A stretch of 64,000 nucleotides of DNA from Saccharum officinarum (lineage: Eukaryota > Streptophyta > Magnoliopsida > Poales > Poaceae). The translations under genes and the position numbers were made by a program. Positions 1-9,699 of this stretch are shown here, one piece after another. The DNA is taken from contig CM036168.1 of NCBI GenBank assembly GCA_020631735.1, positions 100,274,036 to 100,338,035 of the forward strand. Reading direction: 5' to 3'. Position 1 is the first letter of the stretch, and each line of letters starts with the position of its first letter. The notes below the pieces were generated by a model that had not been told where the DNA came from, made no database searches, and saw only the letters and a program-made list of their open reading frames with translations.

Positions 1-2
1 AA

Positions 3-345
3 AGCACAAATGGCAAGAATGAAGACAAAGGCAGTGGGAAGAGGAAGAGGGTCCTCAATGAAGATGATGCAGCCCTGTTACAAGGAATGACTGAGGCAGT
101 GGCTGGACTGACTGCTGCTATCAGTCAGGGGAACCATGTAGAAGCTGCTCCAGGCATTTACCAAGCTGTCATGGGGTGTCCTAACTATGCCAGACCTGAC
201 TTGATGATTTGCCTGAACTACCTCATGGAGAACAAGGCCACAACTTTGGTTTTTTGTGAGGATGTCTGCAGAGGACAAGGAGCTGTGGATCAACACTCAC
301 CTTGCTAAAGTCAGGAGTCAGATGGCCTTCCAGTGAAGGGCTATT
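3..345 (+). pseudogene. MYB/SANT-like protein, C-terminal fragment (frameshifted)
   Basis: The frame is open from the window edge, so the N-terminal part lies outside. The visible part has a basic KRKR stretch followed by a helical tail (LLQGMTEAVAGLTAAI, then a YQAVM... segment and YLMENKAT). This resembles the C-terminal tail of grass MYB/SANT-like (L10-interacting MYB domain) proteins, many of which are transposon-related. Near 250-256 a T6 run shifts the frame. With one T fewer the tail would continue into an MSAEDKELW segment ending at a stop near 336, which fits the family. As sequenced the frame ends at 308. The DNA-binding domain itself is not seen. Family assignment is from recognition of the tail only. 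Confidence 0.5.
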
Positions 346-672
346 GTGGAAGCAATGTGGCAGTTGTATCCATTTTGATATCCAGTAGGATGTAGTTAGC
401 TAACATTTAGGCCTATTCTGGGTAGATTATGATAGTTCACTATGATGTAGTCGGCTATCATAGTCTGATTGCCGCATTTTGCTTACATAAATAGCTTCAT
501 GTTGATTGTGGTGTGTGGGGCTGTGGATGGTGGCATTGCGAACCTGCATGATTAACTATTGTGTAACTGTTGATCTGATCTGCAGTAGTGTTTACCTGTT
601 GTTTGTCTGCTATTCTGTGTGATGTCTTATGAATCATGTGTTGATGTTGTCCTGTGTGCTGATTTTGTAGAG

Positions 673-999
673 ATGAAGTGGTACGTGGTTTTTAAGGGCC
701 ACTGCCCAGGTGTATATGACAATTAGGAGGAGTGTCATGAACAAGTGTCAGGCTTCAAAGGAAACAGGTACAAAGGGTACAAGTCCAGAGAAGAAGCTGA
801 AGCTGCTTTCCACAAGTTCATGGTCCATGAGCAATCAGGGTTAATGATCAAGGAGGCTATTGCCGAAGTAGTGAAGAGGAAGGAGGAGGCCAAAGAAGAT
901 GCAAGCAAGTGTGCCAACACATTCACTGCTAAGGACTTCATCATTGCTTCTCTAGTTGTAGTTGTTGTGATCCAGATCTTCATCATTTGCAAGTACTAG
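673..999 (+). pseudogene. Viroplasmin / RNase H1 N-terminal-like domain protein with C-terminal membrane anchor (in-frame stop)
   Basis: From the ATG at 673 the frame reads MKWYVVFKGHCPGVYDN, then TAG at 724-726 where the family normally has Trp, then EECHEQVSGFKGNRYKGYKS. This is the caulimovirus-viroplasmin-like fold found at the N terminus of RNase H1 and in many plant host proteins: it binds RNA/DNA hybrid in RNase H1. A charged helical segment follows, and the last ~20 residues are strongly hydrophobic (IIASLVVVVVIQIFIICKY), a probable tail anchor. No RNase H catalytic domain follows. Only the TAG (a TGG to TAG change would explain it) disrupts it. About 109 aa if read through. Confidence 0.6.
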
Positions 1000-1400
1000 T
1001 AGTAATCTTATATAAGGAATTGTAATCGAATGATGTAGACTAAATTTGAGCAGAGCATGTTCTCCAAGAAACACTTGTGGCATAAACAGGCACATAAACA
1101 AATAAACATGCATACTGAAAGTAGCATTGTTCCTGGTACCCCATTTCATCACGGTACCATTCTGCATTGTCCATATCTTACATCCAATAAAAGATTAAAA
1201 GGAGGACCGAACACTTTCATAAGGTGCCTCCACTATCACAGTTTAAACTTAAGCTATTGTGCACTAACAAAAGATCAACACTTAGAGCTGATATGCATCT
1301 TCATCAGCTGAAGCAGTTAACTCCTAAATGGTTATATCATTCTTACGATCCTAAGCCAGCAAAATATGATGCACCTTCCACAACCGATCTAGGGGAAGCA

Positions 1401-2274
1401 TCACTTCTTGGACAGCAGTCTCAGTGCCAGAACTGTGATCACAGCAAGCAAGCAGTACACTAGGAACTTCAGCTTTGAGTTGTCTGCCTCTAGGTTGGTG
1501 GCCCTCCTCTGATAGAACAAACAGATCTTCTCGGCAAGGCGTTTGGTGTGGCTGCACTGTTGCTGAAGCTCGGCCCTTTCGACGTTGGCAACGTAGTTGG
1601 AGCGAATTGCCTCGTTCAGAGCTTCGTTGGCCGTCACCTCACATCGCCTAGTGGTTTTTAGCTCCTTCAATATCTCCTTCATGCTGTCCTACAGTCGCTG
1701 CGGCCATGGATCGTCAATCCCATGCACGAACTGGCACCGCTGAGAGGCATCCTACATTTGTGACAGTAGTAGTTCATCAGTCCGTAAGAATGCCCATGGC
1801 ACTGACATATTTCAGATATAAACGAACAGGGCACCAATGCAGAACAAAGGAGAAAACCAAAACCGTGAAACAAATGTAGAAATTTTGGCCAAATGCTTCA
1901 AGAAATCGTTAAATCTAACATTAATCGGGACCTCAGAAAGGGTGAAATCAGATCAAAACGGGCAACATTGGGCTCATATTGTTCGCATCATCAGAAGGGT
2001 GGGGTTTTCGGGCTGGAACATAAAACCCTAAGGAAAATGGGGTGTCATCGAGTCAATTTTGTACCTCCGATGTGGCGTCGTCATAGATGCCGCGGTCGTC
2101 GGTGAAGTCGACGGAGCGGTCGCCATCGCTGCTGCCAGAGCGGGTACCCGACAGAGTGATCGAGGTGCAGAGCTCCGTCTCCGCGTCTGACACGCACTCG
2201 CACCCAGAGCCCCCATGGCATCGAGTAAGGCCATGACGAACCTCGTCGTTGGCGGTGGTCTAATGGTCGCTCAT
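1401..2274 (-). pseudogene. Two-exon coiled-coil protein with C-terminal membrane anchor, interrupted by two stops
   Basis: Minus-strand exon 1 is 2065-2274 (70 codons, ends at GAG|gtacaa) and exon 2 is 1401-1751 (117 codons, after ..atgtag|GATG); the join is in phase. The frame begins MSDH then TAG at 2260-2262, followed by an acidic Ser/Thr-rich segment. Exon 2 carries CQFVHGIDDPWPQRL, a second TAG at 1689-1691, then a helical/coiled-coil stretch starting MKEILKELKTTRRCEV and a hydrophobic tail KFLVYCLLAVITVLALRLLS. The CQFVHGIDDPW segment recalls the end of GRF-type zinc-ribbon domains in grass proteins, but the cysteines of such a domain are not visible. Function unknown. If translation starts at the internal ATG (1682) a 93-aa tail-anchored coiled-coil protein would still be made. 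Confidence 0.45.
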
Positions 2275-2749
2275 CGCGGCGGGCGGGGATGACGAGCTTG
2301 CTCGACCTTCGGTCACGGACGGAGGAGACGAGGGGGCCGAGAGGGAGGCGAGTGGCCGAGTGAGAGGTGAACGAGAAGGGGGTGAATGAATGACAGATTG
2401 GTGACCGGTATTTATTGCATGGGACAATAGGGGAGAGGTAAGTGCACCACTTCAACAAATTTGGTAAAAGGAAACATCAGTCCAGCAGCAACCAAACACA
2501 CCAGTGTTGGCTCAAGTGGGCCAGCCAAGCCCAAAAACAGGAAACCAAACACTTCTTCACATAAACTAGGCCAACAAGGGCAAGACAACCAAACAAGTCC
2601 TTTTAGCTAAAAGGGGCAGGTTTGGGCTGGCTTGGCTTTATTGGGCTAGCCAGGCTAGCTAGAGCTACAAACCAAACACTCCCGTATTCGGCCTGTTGGG
2701 CTCCGAAAGCACATTGAAGTTGGTTTAAGTCCGTGGCCCAAACGAGAAT

Positions 2750-3858
2750 ATGGTGGCCAGCGATAGCGACGAGTAGCTCCCTGATTGACTCCTCCGGAGA
2801 GTTCTTTCCCCTCGCTACAGTTCAAAGCGGTGACTCCGTAGGTGATTTCCTCTCCTCCGCCGATTCAGCCGCTGCCTCGTCTTCGGCGCCCTCGTCGGTG
2901 TCGAAAGAGGAAGGGGCCTGGTCGGATTGGCGGTGGATTTGTATAGTCCTACTATATAGCTTACCTAGGTAGTAGTTTCTAGGTTTCCTGGAGGAGTTTG
3001 GTGCTGCCTCCGGTGATGTTATCCTTCCGATGTATATCTGGTGAAGGTGTTGGTGGTGGCTTCGTCGTTGACGACAACGGCTACGCTGAGCTCTTCTCCG
3101 GAGTTTATGTCGTGAGATGGCTGCCGGCTCTTTTGCTCCCCTTGACCGGCGTCGGAAGGGGCGACTGCGGCGGATCCGGTGGCGGTGCCAGAGAAACTGG
3201 AGCTCCTTCCTTTCGTGACGATCCATGGAGAATAAAGCATCCCTCCCTCATTTTTGTCGGTACCGACACCGTTGCGGGATTCTCCGGCGGATTCCTTGGG
3301 AGGTATGTCTACCAACTTGTGAAATCGGGTTGGTCTTTTGCTCCCACCTTTTCTGGTGGTTTCCTTCCCCTCCGGGGTGGTCTGTTGGCTAGCGTGCTGG
3401 GGATGTCGGTGGTTGAGGCGCCAGGCTCCCTGTTGTCCGGCGATGCGATGGATGCTGGCCATCTTGTTAGGCTTGTCGTTCAGCGGGTAAAAAGCATGTT
3501 GGTCTTGCCGGTATGATGCTCTTGGTGCCGTTTAAAACCTTTGAAGATTCTTCATCGGGAGGGTGGTCGGCTTCAACGCGACTGTTCCGGCCGCCGGCGA
3601 TGAGGATGACCGGGAGAAGCTTGCAAGGACCTAAATGTAATTTTCTTTTCTTGCGAGTGTGTCGTTGTAAGCGTTGGGTTGTAAACCATCAGAAATATTT
3701 ATGAAATATATACCCGGTTTCTCAAAAGCGATAGCGGCGAGTGGGACTTGACGTATCTGCCTGTTCTTGGCCACCCCGCCTGCTGCAACTGCAAGATGTT
3801 GCCGGCGTCACCGTGTCCTACGAGGCTACAATGCGAGGAAGCGGTGGCTGGTAACCGT
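2750..3858 (+). pseudogene. Unidentified Cys-rich ORF split by a retroposon
   Basis: An ATG at 2750 opens the frame MVASDSDE. The frame is interrupted after 2774 by the 953-bp element at 2775-3727 and continues in the same frame after the duplicated target at 3728-3742 (WDLTYLPVLGHPACCNCKML..., about 40 residues) up to a MITE that begins near 3859. The part after the insertion has CC-x-C and other cysteines. I do not recognise the product. It was probably the first exon of a gene, now broken by two insertions. Confidence 0.35.
2775..3727 (+). mobile_element. Poly(A)-type retroposon, 953 bp, with 15-bp target-site duplication
   Basis: The insert is flanked by GCGATAGCGACGAGT (2760-2774) and GCGATAGCGGCGAGT (3728-3742), identical at 14 of 15 positions. 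It ends in an A-rich 3' end (..ctcaaaa), as target-primed reverse transcription leaves. The interior is GC-rich with open frames in several phases (for example 2998-3516) but no reverse transcriptase motif. It may be a non-autonomous LINE derivative or a SINE-like/retrocopied transcript. Plus-strand orientation is inferred from the A tail. Confidence 0.6.
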
Positions 3859-4101
3859 GCCTTTTTTAGATGCAAGGCTAAAGTTGAAATTTTTTCACTC
3901 TCTCTCCATCGCATCAACTTTTGCATGCATGCATGAAGCATTAAATATAGATTTAAAAAATAACTAATTGCACAGTTTAGTTATAAATCACGAGACGAAT
4001 CTTTTGAGCATAGTTAGTCTATAATTAGACACTAATTGTCAAATACAAACGAAAGTGCTACAGTTAGAAAAATTCTAACTTTTCACCCCCTAAACAAGGC
4101 C
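3859..4101. mobile_element. Tourist-like MITE (GGCCTTGTTTAG family), decayed
   Basis: The right end reads CCCCCTAAACAAGGCC and the left end is a degenerate mate (GCCTTTTTTAGATGCAA). The inner block (AACTAATTGCACAG, then CACGAGACGAATCTTTTGAG) is shared with the better preserved copies at 25296-25538, 45314-45552 and 50776-51017. No clear target duplication remains. Confidence 0.6.
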
Positions 4102-4952
4102 ATGGTAAGGACGAGCTCGCGCCGATGATAAACCCTTGGCCATCTACATGGGACCCGCTTCGAGCAATCTTGAGGATGGCAGAGGCTGCCATTCTGCCAA
4201 AGGTGCTAAGCAGGTAGCAGCAGCAACTCACCAGTAGCGTTTTGTCTTCTGCTTCTACCCCACGGATATGCTTGATGTTTAGCATACCTTTTGGCTGACT
4301 ATGGATGAACTTATGTCAGTTTAAATTTGTTGTTTTTTTGTATCTGACTTTTCTTCTAAGGCTGTTATGACATATTCACATCGATATGGTACCATGGAAG
4401 CGGACCGCTATGATATCTATACAGAATGAATTCAGATCCAGTCCACTAATCCTAGTTACTGTGGAAAGCATTGTCCTACCATTTGAATCAGAGGTCCCTA
4501 ACCGTAAGGGCTTCACCAATTCACGAGAACTACTAGAGGGAATTCAAGATGAATTTAACTTATAGGGGTAAAATCTCCCTCCAATCTTCTCGAATTGGAG
4601 ACTAATCGAACAAGTCCTAATAGATTGCGCTTGGAACACTCCAAGAGAACGTCAATTGTTTTGCAGTGCACACAACTTAAAGATCCAACACAAAAGCTAG
4701 TGATAAGGAGCCAGCGAGATGATATCTTTCCATTGCTACAGCCTACATGTATTTACCCCAATGTTACAGCATATAAGTAACTAACTTAAAATTTCCATTT
4801 GTCGATAGATATGGGGCAGAGGAAAGGTATGCTTACCTAGCACTTATTAAGGACCTTAAAATATTCCAATTATAAAGAGCTCGCTGTATTTGAATTTTAC
4901 GCAATATGTTTACAAAGCAATCTACTTGTAAGTTTTGTACAAAGAATACTAA
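4102..4952. other. Intergenic spacer without recognisable gene
   Basis: Short open frames only (for example 4064-4285 minus, 4595-4780 plus), with no motif I recognise. Parts near 4480-4740 resemble 25970-26100, so this stretch seems to belong to the same duplicated block as the two DUF6598 pseudogenes. Confidence 0.4.
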
Positions 4953-5153
4953 GGCATGTTTGATCCCATGGTATAAAGTTTAGTTAGAAAGTTAAGGGCT
5001 AAACTTTACACCATTTTAGTTTACTTTTGTGGTCTAATGAACCAATGCCTTTTTTGTGAGATTAATTAAACTTTAGATATAACTTTAGACCACCTTAAAG
5101 CCTTGAGTGAAAGTGGTCTAAAGTTTAGACCCTAAGTTTTAGACCATGGAATC
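4953..5153. mobile_element. MITE-like inverted-repeat element
   Basis: The left end (GTTTGATCCCATGGTATAAA) and right end (TTTTAGACCATGGAATCC) are inverted and similar, and the interior has repeated TAAAGTTTAG motifs. About 200 bp. Superfamily not assigned; no certain target duplication. Confidence 0.4.
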
Positions 5154-5964
5154 CAAAAAAAAAACTCTAAGGATACATTTGGACCCTTTCATTTTCGAGG
5201 AATTGAAATATACCTTTTGAACTAGACTACTATAGTTTAGATATAAGCTTATCTTAAATTCATGTGGTGCGAGATAAAAATTGATTCCATAGATCCTTAT
5301 ATTATGTTTCTACCTTGCAACTTATAGCACACTCTTCGGCTCGCTCCTATGTAGCAGAAGTGCAGCACATAAGTGTCTTTTCCATATGACCAACAGTAGT
5401 ATATAATTATACTTGACATGTGTCCATATTAACCTAATTGATATGTGTCTAAAACTCTAAATTGTGGTTATTAGGATGGATTTTAATTCTAAGGATCTAA
5501 ACAGAGCTACTTGTTTCTTTACATATACGTAACATATTACCTCGTGGAATAAACGGAGGACATAAGAGTAAATAGACAAGGGGCGGGGCAAGGACCAGCT
5601 TCGCCTTTGGAGGCTCCGCCTTGCAGGGAAGGGACAGAAAAAAATGACTGTCTCTGCACAGTGAAGCCTAGGTCACATGTACCATGACTGAGGACGGCGA
5701 TTTGAGCCGTGAAATCAACCAGACCTTGCGCAACAACATTTTTGTCATGTCATCATCAACTTTCAGCTGTCCACCAACCTGATCGATTCCATGCCAAAGT
5801 AAACAACACATCTTGAAAAACTCAATTACACCATACTTGCTCAGATTCATTCTGCTATACCGAGAATCTAGTAGCACAATACCACCATGATTGATTCTGG
5901 CTGCAAGGATAAAAATCGTCCTCGAAAATGATCCGGCCATGACCCACCAACAACTCGCAACTAA

Positions 5965-6195
5965 GGGTCTGTTTGGTTTCATTTTGTTAAAGTTTAACTC
6001 CCATCACATCAATGTTCCCTCAAATGCATAGAGTACTAAATGTAGACTAATTGCATGCATGTCGGTACAGATTAGGAGTAATTTACGAGACGAATCTATT
6101 AAGCCTAATTAGTCTAAGATTGAAAACTTTTTGTCAAATAAGACGAAAGTGCTACAGTGTTTGTTAAATTTTAACTCCTCAAACCAAACACCCCC
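5965..6195. mobile_element. Tourist-like (PIF/Harbinger) MITE, 231 bp
   Basis: Terminal inverted repeats GGGTCTGTTTGGTTT and AAACCAAACACCCCC. Flanked by TAA on both sides (5962-5964 and 6196-6198), the classic Tourist target duplication. The inner block GTTAAAGTTTAACTCCCATC and ACGAGACGAATCTATTAAGC is shared with 6531-6746 and 50336-50564. Confidence 0.85.
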
Positions 6196-6207
6196 TAATT
6201 TGAACAA

Positions 6208-7896
6208 GTTGGAATACTCCGGTTTCCCTAGGGTATATTTCTTTCCTACCATTTTTTAATATCCTAGGGAAAGATGTGTTTCCCTAGAGTTGGATATCAA
6301 AACCGTAGGGAAAGTCATCTTTCCCTGGGAACTCGTTCATTCGTCGGGATGAATTGAAGCAGTGGCACCGATGCCTGTTTACGTGGTTGCCTATGTGGCA
6401 TGGTTCTCTACAGTGGCAGTAGATTCCTAGGGAAACAATTTCACTTCCCACGCTAACAGGTCAGGCGCGACCTAAAAATTTTGGATTCACAAGCTTGTGG
6501 CTGGTCCCAGCTTTTCATGCCTTTTATTTAGGCCCAGTTTGGTTACAACATGTTAAAGTTTAACTCTCATCACATCAATGTTGTGGCAAATACATGGAGT
6601 ACTAAATATCGACTAATTGTATGCATGTCGACACAGATTAGGAGTAATTTACAAGATGAATCTATTAAGCCTAATTAGTCCAAAATTAAAATTTTTTTGT
6701 CAAATAAGACGAAAATGTTACTTTAACACCCAAACCAAACGTGCCCTCATTGGCTGGGCATACTTCTCCCTGCTGTCTCTGCACTTTTCTCTCCTTGCTC
6801 AAAGTCCGGTGACCTGCTCTCTCCTAGCGCTAGCCAAAGGTGCAGATTCTGGATCAAGGATTGTTCCCCGCAGCTAGAGCTGGGGCTCCACACCAGTGCG
6901 GCGACTGGTCGGAGGAGAGGCCAAGGTGCTGGAACAGGAGGATCTGCCGCTCAATGGAGGTGGGCTCAGAGATCTTGACATCGTAAGCGTTTTGGATTCC
7001 TATCTCTCTGTTTTGCTTTTGCTCAAATCTAAAGGCAAGTACTGCTAGGCTGATGACTCTAGAACTCAGATCTGCTGGTTGATCATAGATTATTGAAGTT
7101 GAATAGTTTGAATGCTACCTCATTGATTTGCTATCGTTCATTTCTACTGATATTTGGTAAGCATATTAAATGCCACTTCATTGATTTGCTATATATTCTG
7201 AACATGCTGCAGCACTTCATATTCCAGGTGTGCGTTGTATCAGGTTATACTTGGTGCTCCGAAGCTCCAGCAACCAGCGTTAGCTTCTACAGTCCTACTG
7301 AAGGAAGCTTGCAAGCTGCAATGGCGGGGACTTGTTTCTCTTGTGCTTAGTGGATGCATAGGATAGGTAGAAATATATATGTTTTTCTGTTCTTGATTGT
7401 GTAAATGGATACGCAAAAGAAGTGTATATATGTAACATATCAATATGTGTATTATTACAGTTTAATAAAATATAAATTTTGATTGGAGCTATTCAGTTTT
7501 TATAAGAATAGATGAGCAGAAGTACAATAATAAATAAAAAATAATACATATGTATGAAATAAGAACAAAGAAATACATATGTATATATAAATAAGAAAAG
7601 CACACACAAAGAAATAATATGTATAGAAAAGCAACGCAGAAAAGTAAACTTTCCCTAGGAAGATGTAACCGTAGGGGAAGAACCTTTCCACGTGGGTTTC
7701 CCTAGGGCTCAAGAATCCTAGGAAAACATTCTTTCCCTAGGGTGTTTATCAGAAACCGTATGGCACACTTGATTTCCCGTCGAAGTGATCCCTAGAAAGA
7801 TTTCCCCACGAAAATTCATAGGGAAACCATTTCCCTACCATTTTTTTCATTCTTTCCCTAGGATTTCGGCCCTAGGGAAATTGGTGGATTCCAGTA
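6208..7896. mobile_element. Non-autonomous DNA element with subterminal TTTCCCTAGGG repeats (CACTA-like, degenerate)
   Basis: The sequence TTTCCCTAGGG and its reverse complement recur about six times at 6220-6435 and at least six times at 7645-7880, leaving an unrelated centre. The ends read TTGGAATACTCC (left) and GGTGGATTCCAGT (right), a weak inverted pair similar to CACTACTGGAAT with the outermost bases lost. Subterminal short repeats of this kind are typical of CACTA elements. No transposase frame is present. It sits inside the DUF6598 pseudogene exon and contains a nested MITE at 6531-6746. Confidence 0.5.
6531..6746. mobile_element. Tourist-like MITE nested in the CACTA-like element
   Basis: Ends GGCCCAGTTTGGTT and CCAAACGTGCCC, same internal blocks as 5965-6195. 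Flanks are TTA and TCA, so a 3-bp duplication is plausible but imperfect. Confidence 0.75.
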
Positions 7897-8037
7897 GCGC
7901 AACTGCAAACTCAACTACTCAAGTTTACTTCGTTTGCAGGAGGGATATCTTGTACTAGTAGTTATGACATGGCGGTATTTGAGGACACTGGACTTGAGAG
8001 CTATATCTTCATACTTAGTTTTGCTCTCTCCTTTCAG

Positions 8038-8212
8038 TGCCCGTTTGGATTATCAGACTAAAGTTTAGTCCATTGTTAGATAATAGACTAAACATAGACT
8101 AATCAAAAATTTCTTTTTTCTAATAGTTCTACTCATCAATTTGCCTCCATTAGTTTTTGTTAGACCATGATTAGTTAATGTTTGACCTTCTATTTGGCAT
8201 TCAAATGACCTC
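8038..8212. mobile_element. MITE-like insertion in DUF6598 pseudogene copy 1
   Basis: The stretch is absent from the aligned part of copy 2 (27555-27570). It starts GCCCGTTTGGATTAT and ends near GGCATTCAAATGACC, a weak inverted pair, with TAAAGTTTAG-type inner motifs. Confidence 0.45.
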
Positions 8213-8449
8213 AACTGAACTTTAATTGTGACGGGATCAATTACCACCACTGCACGAGAGGAGCCCATTAACGAGCAGCAAAAAAGGAATCCTCCAATGA
8301 TGACCATTTATCAATTGATTACTAGTTAGTGATGTCTCTTTTCTTCCAAAAAAAACAAGTAGGTTACATATAAGCTTTGAAATTTGTTGAGTTTAATTTA
8401 ATGTTGTTTTGGTTTGTTGTAAGTAGTGTTTTATTTTTTTTTCAATTCT

Positions 8450-8691
8450 ATGTTCCGTCCCAAAATAAATTAAGTTCTTGAATCCCCTAAAATCAAACTA
8501 CCTTAAGTTTGAACAATTTCATATATCATTTATGACACTGAATAAATACATTATATAAATATATTTAATGATGTATCTAATGATACTAATTTGATATCAT
8601 AAATATTGATTTTTTCTATAAACTTAGTTACACTTAAAATATTTTGACTTAGAATAAGTCTAAAAGTTGATTGATTTTGTGACGGAGAGTA
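8450..8691. mobile_element. Stowaway-like MITE
   Basis: The left end TGTTCCGTCCCAAAATAAAT and the right end TGTGACGGAGAGTA are diverged forms of the Stowaway CTCCCTCCGTCCC terminus. The AT-rich interior carries the usual ATTTGATATCATAAATATTG block. Confidence 0.65.
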
Positions 8692-8957
8692 TTTAAGAAA
8701 CAAAGATTTGCATCTTGGTATACTGCTGTACTCGTACTCCGTATTTTTTTCTCTTTTTGAAAAGGACAAAAAAAAAAAGGGTCAGCGTGTGATGGGCTGA
8801 TCGCCTCTACAGGGGTGGCGAAAACCGACAAGCTATCTCCAACTGTTCTTCCTATCCTTCCCTCAAAGAAACGTGTTCCCAAATGCAATCTAACGCTGAC
8901 TCGGCGTTATAATCATTGGCGCGATTTCTCGGTTTCTCCTGGCACGCGATTTGTATA

Positions 8958-9127
8958 GAGTCGTTCGTCTTTGTCATCACTCATCTCATCGTGCCGGGGT
9001 TTGATTTTTTTTTTGAAGGATTGAGTCGTTCGTCTTCGTCATCACTCATCTCATCGTGCCGGGATTTGGATTTTTTTTTTGAAGAATTGAGTCGTTGGTC
9101 TTCGTCATTACTCATCTCATCGTGCCG
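8958..9127. repeat. Tandem repeat, ~65-bp unit, 2.6 copies
   Basis: Units start at 8958, 9023 and 9089 with GAGTCGTTCGTCTT and run through CATCTCATCGTGCCGGG and a T-run; the third is partial. Not coding as far as I can see. Confidence 0.85.
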
Positions 9128-9148
9128 CCTCGTTTACCTCAACCTCAA

Positions 9149-9539
9149 GGGCCTTGTTTAGATCTCAAATTCTCCCCTTAAATTTTACTATGAAAAAGAA
9201 GATTCTCCATCACATCAAAATACCGGTAAATGCATGGAGTACTAAATATAAATAAAATCAAAAACTAATTGTACAGTTTTGTTGTACTTTACGAGACGAA
9301 CATTTTAAGCCTAATTAATTATTTTTTAGACAATTTTTTGCACTAAAAACAAAAGTTGCTACAGTGTTTCGACAGGAACCCTATAGCAACAGTTGCCGGT
9401 TCGGGGCGCCATTTTTAGAACATTTTTTAGATAAAAAAAACAAAAATGTCTGTCACTAATTGCACAGTTTTATTATTCTTTACGAGACGAACATTTTGAG
9501 CCTAATTAATTAAATTTTAAACAATTTTTTATACTAGCC
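9149..9539. mobile_element. Remnants of two GGCCTTGTTTAG-type MITEs in the ACX3 promoter region
   Basis: 9149-9370 starts GGCCTTGTTTAGATC and carries the TTTACGAGACGAAC and CCTAATTAATT blocks; 9406-9539 repeats the inner blocks without clear ends. They lie within about 550 bp upstream of the ACX3 start codon. Confidence 0.55.
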
Positions 9540-9699
9540 AGTGCGCTACCGAAACGGTGATTCAGCCGAACTAAAGAAGGCCTTGTTTTTATTGCTTCCT
9601 TGACTCCACCAGTTGCCCCGCCGATCACCAGAACACAGAACTCCACGCTCGGCTCCGTCTCCTCCACTCCGAGCCGCAAAAGCCACCAACCCTTCCGTG

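Larger units (their letters stand above)
5600..8330 (-). pseudogene. DUF6598-domain pseudogene, copy 1, broken by several transposons
   Basis: Two remnants of one minus-strand exon survive. 8230-8307 reads LMGSSRAVVVIDPVTIKVQL, and 5668-5982 reads fragments such as ILAARINHGGIVLLDSRYSRM followed by a VIEFF/GGQLKVD segment. These match the order of the grass DUF6598 domain (TGPSRAVVLIDPV..., then RT..I.H..ILLLDSR.GRM..., then VVSVE..G.LKV). Between them lie a Tourist-like MITE (5965-6195) and a 1.7-kb DNA element (6208-7896); a further MITE sits at 8038-8212. Compared with copy 2 at 27025-28643 the flanking bases align directly, so the insertions occurred inside coding sequence. Exons 1 and 2 were not found. 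DUF6598 proteins have no established function. Confidence 0.6.

Noticed and set aside
3859..3937. Zinc-ribbon-like FFRCK ending of the split ORF after 3858
   Set aside because: These bases are the end of a MITE (same GATGCAA terminus as at 45530-45552), so the apparent match to GRF-type domains is chance.
9613..9699. Upstream extension of the ACX3 frame
   Set aside because: Begins at TTG, not ATG; the ATG at 9700 is followed by PTS2 at the normal distance.
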